Positions 1 to 7,290 of a stretch of 64,000 nt of DNA are shown in pieces. Under the pieces are notes generated by a model that saw only the letters and a program-made list of their open reading frames with translations, was not told the origin of the DNA and ran no database searches. Origin of the DNA: CAZFQG01 sp964520785 (lineage in GTDB: Bacteria > Planctomycetota > Planctomycetia > Pirellulales > Thermoguttaceae). The DNA is taken from positions 11,168-75,167 of the forward strand of contig CAZFQG010000006.1 in the NCBI GenBank assembly GCA_964520785.1, read 5' to 3'. Within the stretch, counting starts at the first letter, position 1, and every line of letters starts with the position of its first letter. The translations under genes were made by a program, and so were the position numbers.

Positions 1-2
1 CG

Positions 3-815
3 GCGTTGCAACGGTTTTGTGAACTGCTCAGCAGGCCGCAGTCGCTTTGCGGCGAGGACGTGAAAGCCTTTGAAGAAATTCTCGAACAACAGGGCGGGGT
101 CATCCGCGAGGTGTTCTTCGACGTGTCTCAATCGCGGCAACTGGACGCGATGCGCGAGATCTTCGGGGAGGTCTGGCCGATGGCAGCCGTGGAAAGCCGT
201 GACCTTTATAATGCATTTCCCTCGGACTCGGCCAGAGCTGATGAACAGAGTTTCAAGGCGCAGGGCCGCGGCAAGATCGAGGAGTATAGCCGGACGCTTG
301 TTTCCAAGATGGTTGCGGGGCTGTGGCGCGAACGAACAGGCACCGAGTCGCCTGACGAATGGAGCCGCAAACACTCGCTGCCCGCCGAATGCGTTTTGAC
401 AGTGGATGACGCCAGGAGCGTCGTCGCTGCCGTCGCGAATCCGGGAGGCGTGTCGTCCGAGCGATTACAGTCCGTGCATGACGAACTTGAAAGAGAGGGT
501 GCGTTTGTGGATGCATCCGCGGCGGCCGAGACATTCCTCAAACGGGTGTTGCCCGCGCGGTATCGCAAGATCGGGTTCAGTGTTGGTGAATTGACCGATT
601 GGTTGTGCCACAAGCTGGGCGATGCACCTGGACGATGGGTTACGGACGGAGGGCTTCAGGAAGCGGTCGAGGAGTTCGTAAAACAGGGATATGACGCTCA
701 TGTAGGGAAGAAGGCTGCAGAAAAGGTGCAAGTGCTTTCCGATGCCGAGGCGAAGATACTGCTCCTGGAACTGATCGCTCGATTTCCCGATGTCGGACTC
801 TCGGTACTGGAGTAA
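3..815 (+). CDS. BREX-type ATPase-like protein, C-terminal part (5' end outside window)
   Basis: The reading frame is already open at the first base, so the N-terminus lies outside the window; the TTG at 6 is only the first in-frame start-like codon. About 270 residues are visible, largely helical and charged, with no P-loop in this part. I do not recognise a domain directly. The stop sits 4 bases before the start of pglZ and brxL follows. In BREX systems without a nearby methyltransferase (the layout described as type 4) the gene before pglZ is a large BrxC/PglY-like ATPase, so this is probably its C-terminal tail. That assignment rests on position, not on a motif. It could instead be a different accessory protein of the same operon. 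Confidence 0.5.
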   Translation, partial: ALQRFCELLSRPQSLCGEDVKAFEEILEQQGGVIREVFFDVSQSRQLDAMREIFGEVWPMAAVESRDLYNAFPSDSARADEQSFKAQGRGKIEEYSRTLVSKMVAGLWRERTGTESPDEWSRKHSLPAECVLTVDDARSVVAAVANPGGVSSERLQSVHDELEREGAFVDASAAAETFLKRVLPARYRKIGFSVGELTDWLCHKLGDAPGRWVTDGGLQEAVEEFVKQGYDAHVGKKAAEKVQVLSDAEAKILLLELIARFPDVGLSVLE

Positions 816-819
816 CACT

Positions 820-2934
820 ATGACACTGGACGAGTATTGCGAATATATCAGAAACCCCCTCGCTGAAGCGAAGACACGGGTAGTAACCGTGCCTCCGGGA
901 GAGAGTTGGACGACGTTACGCCGGTTCTGCCAAGAGCGAGGCGACATCGAGTTGCGTTTGAGCGATCTGGTACGTGAGCGTGGGTGGCTGCCGATGCCTG
1001 ACGAAGTCTTCGAGCGGGTGCGCGATGCGATGACGGCACAGGCACCGAGCGGCAAGCCAGTGGTGTTGCTGGGGTTGCCCGGCTATCTCGCGTTATTAAC
1101 GGACGAGAACAAGCGGGCCGCAGTTGACGCTTTACGCGAATGGGTGGACGGCGGGTCCGGACGGACCGCAGTTTGCCTATTACGGAGCGATGATGGCACG
1201 AAAGTGATCCTCAATGATGTGTTCGCTAATCCTCGCTACCGACAGGGGAAGCAACTGATTGAGATTCAGGCCTGCGACGCCCCCGAACAAGAAGGAGGAG
1301 ACGCGGGGCGCGCCGAGGTGATGCTGGTGGGGAACGATTTGGGATCGTTCATCCCAGAAGTGTGCGACACATTTTACAGATACCTGCAGTACACCGAGGA
1401 GCATCCGAACGACAACTCTGTCCGGCGGATTGTGGTTGCGTCGGAGGGGCGGGAATTGGCGGGGTTGAGCGCCGCGGTGCGGCAGGTTGTGTGTTTGCAC
1501 GATTTCGCCCGCGTGTTTTACGACGTGGACGATGCGACATTGTCCGACGATGCCCTGCGGTGGATGTGCGAGCGGGGAAAAGAAGGTGCGGGGAAGAAGC
1601 TGACGGAAACGCTTAAGACGCGGTTCTTCGCAGAAGGGAAAGCCGCAAAACACGTGTTAAACGTGTTTGACGCACATAAGGATGCGGAACGGGAGGCGGT
1701 GTTCTGGCTGGTGAAGCACGTCGCGTCCCAGGGAAGTTACCTTCAGTGTGTCGCGGGACAAGAGGGGGTTACTGTCGGCAACTTCCGCGCCGCATACGTC
1801 ACTGGCGCTGCGGAATGGCTGGACGACGCAGCGGCGTATGCTATCGAACGTAGGGATGCTATACGGGAAGCGAACGAAATAATGTCCGGCGCGGAGATCA
1901 AGCAGTTCATTAAGCGTTGCTCGGCCGAATCTACGTCCCGGGTTGCGCCGTGGCTGAATTGCAAGACGCCCGCGGAGCGGGCGGAATTACTCCGCCGTTG
2001 CGCGGTGGACGGAGTTGTGTCAAATGCTGTAAGAGCGGTCTATCCCGAAGCGGCAGCGTATTTGAACGCGGACCCCGTTTTTGGCGACGAGGCACTCGAA
2101 GGCTATTTCAAGGAATATCGTGATCTGAAAATGGCTGGCCGTGTGACGCCGGAGTTTTGCGTGAAAGCGGAGCGGGTGGTGCCGCCGGCTTCTGTGCAAT
2201 CGCGTGGCGAGATAGTACAAAGGTATGCATCCGACAACAGGTGCGCGTTGCTGGTAGTGGACGCGATGGGCGCGGAGTGGTTGCCGATGTTGGTGACGCT
2301 GGCGAGGGAACGGAATCTAGGCGTGGATTCGCTGGTACTCGGCGAGGCGCATTTGCCAACATCGACGCAGTTTAATAACATCCATTGGCCAGATGCAGCA
2401 CGGCGGTTGCCGGACATCAAACGCTTCGACAACATCGCGCACAACGGTGCGGAGACACACGAAGCTCGTCGCGCGGAGGAGAACCTGGCTGCGGCGCTGG
2501 ACGTGATTGGTGCCGAGGTGTTGCCGCGTGTGGAGGATGGGCTGACGCGCTTTGAGCGGGTACTTGTTACAGCAGACCACGGGAGTTCCCGGCTGGCGGC
2601 GCTGGCGTGGCAGTCCACACCCAGGTTGGCTCGCACGCTTGCTTGCGAAGAAGGGGCGGAAGTGGCCGACTGGCGTTATCGCCAGCGGGGGGCGGAAGGC
2701 GGATGTCCGTCGGAAATGGAGGAAACGCTGGACGGCAGGCATTGGGTGGTTCGTGGTTATGATCGGCTGCCCAAGAAGGGTGGCGGTCAGGGCTTTGAGC
2801 TGCATGGCGGGGCAACGCTGGAGGAACGGCTCGTGCCGGTGGTGCTTTTCTCGCGCCTGGGGCAGTTCCTGCCGACAGCGAAGACAGGCGATAAACGTGC
2901 GCAGATTGTTGAGAAAGACGATTTTGATTTGTAG
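820..2934 (+). CDS. pglZ: PglZ-domain protein of a BREX phage-defence system
   Basis: This 704-residue protein belongs to the PglZ family, an alkaline-phosphatase-fold component found in all BREX phage-defence systems. Visible family signatures are LLVVDAMGAEW near residue 475, TADHGSS near residue 583 and the C-terminal ELHGGATLEERLVPV near residue 660; the Asp and His residues in these are the expected metal-site positions. The frame is open from an ATG at 790, but the ATG at 820 is preferred because GGAG lies 7 bases upstream and the previous gene stops at 815. It is the second visible gene of a tightly packed operon with brxL 21 bases downstream. The known role is in blocking phage replication; the exact biochemical activity of PglZ is not established by sequence. 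Confidence 0.9.
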   Translation: MTLDEYCEYIRNPLAEAKTRVVTVPPGESWTTLRRFCQERGDIELRLSDLVRERGWLPMPDEVFERVRDAMTAQAPSGKPVVLLGLPGYLALLTDENKRAAVDALREWVDGGSGRTAVCLLRSDDGTKVILNDVFANPRYRQGKQLIEIQACDAPEQEGGDAGRAEVMLVGNDLGSFIPEVCDTFYRYLQYTEEHPNDNSVRRIVVASEGRELAGLSAAVRQVVCLHDFARVFYDVDDATLSDDALRWMCERGKEGAGKKLTETLKTRFFAEGKAAKHVLNVFDAHKDAEREAVFWLVKHVASQGSYLQCVAGQEGVTVGNFRAAYVTGAAEWLDDAAAYAIERRDAIREANEIMSGAEIKQFIKRCSAESTSRVAPWLNCKTPAERAELLRRCAVDGVVSNAVRAVYPEAAAYLNADPVFGDEALEGYFKEYRDLKMAGRVTPEFCVKAERVVPPASVQSRGEIVQRYASDNRCALLVVDAMGAEWLPMLVTLARERNLGVDSLVLGEAHLPTSTQFNNIHWPDAARRLPDIKRFDNIAHNGAETHEARRAEENLAAALDVIGAEVLPRVEDGLTRFERVLVTADHGSSRLAALAWQSTPRLARTLACEEGAEVADWRYRQRGAEGGCPSEMEETLDGRHWVVRGYDRLPKKGGGQGFELHGGATLEERLVPVVLFSRLGQFLPTAKTGDKRAQIVEKDDFDL

Positions 2935-2955
2935 TGTCAACGAGGACAACCGACC

Positions 2956-4413
2956 ATGGTCGATACTGATAAGTTGCGGGCGGCGTTCCCGGATACGACA
3001 GTATTCAAAGCCCCGGACATCGTGGCGATATTCAAAGCGGCGTCAATTCCGTCGTTTCTGCGGGACTGGATTCTGAAGCGCAAGACAGAGTCGGACGGCA
3101 GAGTCCACGATGCCGAGGCATTGCGCAAATATATCTACGAGATCATCCCGCGCCGGGAGAATCTACTGGAACTGAAGGACTCAGCGAGAAGTGAGGGACG
3201 CACAAAGAAGTTTCTGGCCAAGATTGAAATCCAATTCAGTGTGCGGTGCGACGAGTACACGTTTGCAATTCCGGAATTGGGTCTGGGACACGCGGAGACG
3301 CTGATTGAGGATTATGTCTGGAACCGGATCAAAGAGGATGTCGTGAAAACGGCCGGTGGCTGGGGACTGGTACAAATGGGATACCGTAGCCCGGACGACG
3401 AGAATCCGCGAGGATGTTTCACGCTCCTAGAGTACAAGAATTTCTGTCCGTACACGATTGACCTGGACGCGTATCGAGAGGCACGTGGGAGGTTTACGGC
3501 CGCAGAGTGGCTCGACGTTGTATTGGGAGCGATCGACTACAATCCGGAGGGCTACGAAGACTGGGTACAGAAACACACGGTGCTGTCGCGTCTCCTGCCG
3601 TTCATCGAACCGCGTCTGAATCTGGTGGAGCTGGCACCCAAGGGGACGGGAAAGTCGTATCAGTTCGGGCGGGTCGGGAAATACGGCTGGCTGGTCAGCG
3701 GAGGGACTTTGACACGGGCGAAAATGTTTGGCGATATCAACGGGAAGAGCCCTGGTCTGGTCGCGTCGAACGACTTCGTGGCGCTGGACGAAATTCAGTC
3801 AATCAACTTCCCCGATCCGAGCGAGATGCAGGGAGGGCTTAAAGCCTACATGGAAAGTGGGGAGATCACGGTCGGCAAGACTCGTATCATCGGCGAGGCC
3901 GGTGTCATCCTGCTGGGGAACATCCCCCAAACCGAGATGGACGAAACTAAAGACATGTTTCAGAAGTTGCCCGCTGTGTTCCACGAGTCGGCATTGTTAG
4001 ATCGGTTCCACGGCTTCATCCGGGGGCGCGACATTCCGCGTATGAGCGAGAATCTGAAGATCAACGGCTGGGCGCTGAACACGGAGTATTTTTCCGAAAT
4101 CATGCACCTACTGCGCCAGCCGTCGGAAACACTACTTTACCGCCATATCGTCGAAAGACTTGTGGAATATCCTTCAGCAGCAGACACCCGTGATACGGAA
4201 GCAGTTCTGCGGCTTTGTACGGCCTACCTCAAACTGCTGTTTCCGCACGTTATCGATGAGGACGGGATCGACAAGGGGGAGTTCAAACGATACTGTTTGC
4301 GTCCCGCCGTGCAGATGCGGACGGTGATCCGGCAACAGTTGCAGACGATAGACCCACTTGAATACGGAGGGAAGAACGTGGCTGCATTCACGCTACGGGA
4401 GGCATGCCAATGA
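2956..4413 (+). CDS. brxL: BrxL-like AAA+ protein (short form)
   Basis: This 485-residue protein matches the BrxL family of BREX systems. It has a Walker A motif APKGTGKS near residues 227-234, a Walker B FVALDEIQS near 274-282, a sensor-1-like LLGNIPQ near 318 and a candidate arginine-finger segment LLDRFHGFIRGR near 350. The N-terminal ~180 residues are a putative DNA-binding region. The chain ends just after the AAA+ lid, so the Lon-protease-like C-terminal domain of the roughly 680-residue type 1 BrxL is absent. That is consistent with the shorter BrxL of type 4-like systems. A GAGGA site lies about 11 bases before the ATG. The gene overlaps the next small gene by 4 bases, indicating translational coupling. 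Confidence 0.88.
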   Translation: MVDTDKLRAAFPDTTVFKAPDIVAIFKAASIPSFLRDWILKRKTESDGRVHDAEALRKYIYEIIPRRENLLELKDSARSEGRTKKFLAKIEIQFSVRCDEYTFAIPELGLGHAETLIEDYVWNRIKEDVVKTAGGWGLVQMGYRSPDDENPRGCFTLLEYKNFCPYTIDLDAYREARGRFTAAEWLDVVLGAIDYNPEGYEDWVQKHTVLSRLLPFIEPRLNLVELAPKGTGKSYQFGRVGKYGWLVSGGTLTRAKMFGDINGKSPGLVASNDFVALDEIQSINFPDPSEMQGGLKAYMESGEITVGKTRIIGEAGVILLGNIPQTEMDETKDMFQKLPAVFHESALLDRFHGFIRGRDIPRMSENLKINGWALNTEYFSEIMHLLRQPSETLLYRHIVERLVEYPSAADTRDTEAVLRLCTAYLKLLFPHVIDEDGIDKGEFKRYCLRPAVQMRTVIRQQLQTIDPLEYGGKNVAAFTLREACQ

Positions 4414-4619
4414 GTGGCGGAAAACAAACCGATTGCGCCTTTTGCGCCAAGGAAAAGCTCTCCAAGGATGAAATCGCGCTTAACAAGAGGATCATTCACC
4501 GGCAGATCGAACGGATGATGTGCCTAACGTGCATGGCAGCGTATTTCGAGACGACGGAAGAGAATCTAAAAGAGAGGATCGAGTATTTCAAACAGCGAGG
4601 CTGCGCGTTGTTCGGGTGA
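4410..4619 (+). CDS. Small CxxC/CxxC zinc-ribbon-like protein coupled to brxL
   Basis: This 69-residue protein has two cysteine pairs (C-A-F-C near residues 9-12 and C-L-T-C near 39-42) joined by a basic helical linker, plus a lone cysteine near the C-terminus. The spacing suggests a single zinc-ribbon or treble-clef-like knuckle, so nucleic-acid or protein binding is plausible but unproven. The start at 4410 is chosen over the ATG at 4404 because GGAGG at 4398-4402 is 7 bases from 4410 and only 1 from 4404. The start overlaps the brxL stop as ATGA. This coupling argues that it belongs to the BREX operon. I do not know a named BREX component with this form. Confidence 0.75.
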   Translation: MSGGKQTDCAFCAKEKLSKDEIALNKRIIHRQIERMMCLTCMAAYFETTEENLKERIEYFKQRGCALFG

Positions 4620-4867
4620 GGCAGGGGCGGAAGACGTCAAGCCATAGGGGCATCGGGGTCGCAGAGGGATCGGAATGTCGGAGACACTCACTTAACTTAA
4701 TTCGTGAGGGGAACGATGCACCATCGCACCTCGGGACAACGCCCTGCAAGGCGGTGTCACCAGGTGCCGTAGAGAGAAAGAAGTACGTAACCGTCCGGCG
4801 AATCGCACTATTGACTTATCCGGTATCCTTGGGCGTGTGAACGTACTCAAGCCCGGGAGAGATTCGA
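4620..4867. other. Intergenic, no gene seen
   Basis: This stretch separates the BREX-like operon from the scar zone. I see no convincing coding frame in it. An AT-richer patch with TTGACTTATCC lies near 4813, but no -10 element sits at 17 bases, so I do not call a promoter. Confidence 0.5.
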
Positions 4868-5026
4868 ATGACGACGGCGAACGACAAGACAACGGGAAAC
4901 GGCAAGCGGCGGTCGGGGCGGAAGGGAAGGGCGAGGATTCCGGAGCCGCTTTGGAAAACGGCGGTGAAGATGGCGGAAATTCACGGGGTGAATCGGGCGG
5001 CGACGGCGGTGAGTACCAAGGCGTGA
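4868..5026 (+). pseudogene. Truncated helix-turn-helix-like gene (mobile-element companion type)
   Basis: A short frame of 52 residues starts at an ATG preceded by GGGAGAGA at the right distance. The product is very basic at the N-terminus (KRRSGRKGRARIPEPLWKTA) followed by a helical segment ending VNRAATAVSTKA and then an abrupt stop. This resembles the N-terminus of small HTH proteins that sit beside transposases or integrases in planctomycetes, where the sequence continues with a recognition helix that is missing here. The break coincides with the point where a helicase remnant begins in another frame. I infer a deletion junction at about 5020-5030. The family assignment is from memory of such proteins and is not secure. 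Confidence 0.5.
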
Positions 5027-5060
5027 CCGAATACTCCTACGACTCCCGCGACCGACCAGC

Positions 5061-6470
5061 GTGGCCCTCCGCGAGTATGTGCCCGGCAATCTCATTTACG
5101 CCAACGGCCACAAGTTCGTCGCGCGCCGATTCCACCGCGATATTGACGAAGAGCGGCACGAAATGCCCTACTTCGACGTGAACGTGGAACGGCAGGCGAT
5201 CTCCCCGTCCGCCGCCGGCGCGGCCTCCGCGGCCCTCGGAGACGATACGATCCAGGCTATGTCCGTGTGCGACGTCGACCTCATCCACCAGTCGCAGATT
5301 CTCGACGAAGAAGAAATCCGCTTCCAGATGCCGGTCACGATCTACGGGATCGAGCGCGACCGGCACAACGGCGGCATGCGCTATGCGTGGGGATCGAAAG
5401 ACGTCACCTTTCGGAAGGGCGTGCGTCTGCGGTTGGTCAACGTCGGCGCGACGCCGATGGTCGAGAAAGGACAACTGGGCTACCCGATCTGTTCGATTTG
5501 CGGGCAGAGTGTTTCCCCCCTGAGTTCGTCGCGTCAAATCGAAGACTTCACCGAAAAGCACGAAGAGTGGTGCGGGAAACCGCCTCGGATGCTCGGCCTG
5601 TATGCGGACGTGGTCGCGGATTGCCTGACGATCCAGGAGTGCGAGGAACGGACCGAGGCCTACAGCGTTCTCGAATCGCTTCGGATGGCGGCGACGCGGG
5701 TCCTCGATATGCACCTGGAGGACTTGCAGATCGTGGTTGTCGGCTACGTCGACCGCGACACGGTGGACGCCGTCCTCTGGGACCCCATGCCCGGCGGATC
5801 GGGCCTGCTGGACCTGATTCGCGACCGCTTCGGGGAGATTGTCGGGATCGCGAAATCGATCGCCGCGGATTGCCCCTCCGGATGCGACCATTCGTGTGTC
5901 GATTGTCTCCAGACTTTCCGTAATGCGTACTATCACAAGTACCTGGACCGCTACAAACTGCTCGACGCGCTCTCCGAGTGGGGCGATACCCTGTCCGTAC
6001 AACACGAAATCCCCCCGCGCCAACCGGCCGGACAGTCTTCGCCCACGGACCAGCCGACCAATGACGCGGAAACCCGGCTGAAACACCTGCTCAACAATGC
6101 CGGCTTCACCAGCGGCGAGTTCCAGCATCATATCCGTTTCCGCCAGACCATCACCCCGGACCATCAGATTGGCAGTACCACCCCGGATGTTTATTTCGTT
6201 GGCGACCCGGACGACGAAGACGACCGCGGCACCTGCATCTACCTCGACGGCCTCAGCGAGCGTTTGCACGGCGACCCGAAGACGGCGGAGAAGGACACGG
6301 AGATAAGGTCGTGGCTGAGGAACAACGGCTATCAGGTGCTGGAGATTTCGGCGGTTGACCTAACGGACCGCGGTGCGATGATTCGGCATTTCAAACGCCT
6401 GGCACGATTTCTTTCGGGAAAAGAGATGGCGAATCGGATTGGAGAGGAGACGGGGTGGTTTGAGGAGTAA
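5061..6470 (+). pseudogene. C-terminal remnant of a DUF1998 (MrfA/DrmB-type) helicase protein
   Basis: The 469 residues begin directly with ALREYVPGN, an internal motif of DUF1998-containing superfamily 2 helicases. The frame is open upstream to about 5025 without a proper start or ribosome site. Cysteine clusters CSICGQ near residue 143 and DCPSGCDHSCVDC near 270-282 form the zinc-binding DUF1998/MZB module. The last ~150 residues carry a separate domain with IYLDGLSERLHG and a later Gln-Val-Leu-Glu strand, resembling the DUF559/VSR endonuclease-like tail of such helicases. The helicase motor (Walker motifs) is entirely missing. Full-length relatives act in DNA repair (MrfA) or phage defence (DrmB of DISARM). 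Translation from the GTG at 5061 cannot be excluded, but a 5' truncated gene is the simpler reading. Confidence 0.75.
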
Positions 6471-6549
6471 CGCACCGACCCGTGCAGATGACCACAAAGA
6501 ACGGAATAGATCATGGTAAACGCAACTCAAACCTTAGTCCCGTCTGAAC

Positions 6550-7290
6550 TTACGTCGATCCTCCCTCAACCGCCTTGATTTCTTCAATACACCAATCGAA
6601 AGCACTGGTGAAGCAGGCCAAGGCCTCGTCTTTGGCCAATCGGGCTAGTGGAATCGAAGGCCGCTTCGTCAACCTCGACTCTGGAATTGAAACGCCGTCA
6701 ATGGTGGATAGGCGGTCTGCCAATTCGCGTCGCTTGGTCACATCGTCAAAGGGCCGCTTCTTCATGTGCTGAAACTGAATCTCCACGGTGCCGTACGTCC
6801 AGACGCTGAAGAGAAAATGGTCGCCGTGGCCGTTGTCAAAAAGCGGGAGGAATGAACCGTTCGTTAGTCCTTCTCCCCACCATATCCGCAACTGTTTTGC
6901 TTCGGTCCAGTCGAGCAGACGCGTGGCAACTCGGACGCCTTCGTCGCCTTGACGCTCGGAAAGGTCCTGAAGAAATGACTCTCGGTTCCACTTCCGCGTC
7001 TGCCGCTCCGTGGTGCCTTTCCTCCGCCGCGCCGATTCGATCTGGCCAATGACCCGAGGAACAAGCGTTTTCATCTCCCCGCCGACGAATTGCCTGATTT
7101 CAACCGCCAGCACCTCGGCCGGATTTATTTGCCCGTTGAGGAACTCCACGACCTGCCGTAATTCCTGGGGAATCGCATCGGCCACGAAGAGCATTCGAAT
7201 TCTGCCGGCCTGCAAGTTCGTCTTGACCTGCTGCCAGAATTCGCCATCCCCCTTCGGTGTAGCACCAACTTCCTCGCTCAACGCCTTCCT
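6550..7290 (-). pseudogene. C-terminal remnant of a conserved unknown protein (FVADAIPQELR motif family)
   Basis: On the minus strand a clear protein begins near position 7245 with EFWQQVKTNLQAGRIRM. It continues through the strongly conserved-looking FVADAIPQELRQVVEFLN and LAVEIRQFVG segments to a second domain with LRIWWGEG and ending AVEGGST at 6550. This is the back half of a widespread uncharacterised family that often accompanies restriction or defence genes. The N-terminal half is absent; upstream the same frame is the out-of-phase shadow of the J-like gene. No start codon or ribosome site fits the break. I read it as a 5' truncated gene joined by recombination to the end of the neighbouring gene. 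Confidence 0.7.

Noticed and set aside
4404..4409. Earlier ATG for the small CxxC protein
   Set aside because: Only 1 base from GGAGG, whereas ATG 4410 has 7-base spacing and an ATGA overlap.
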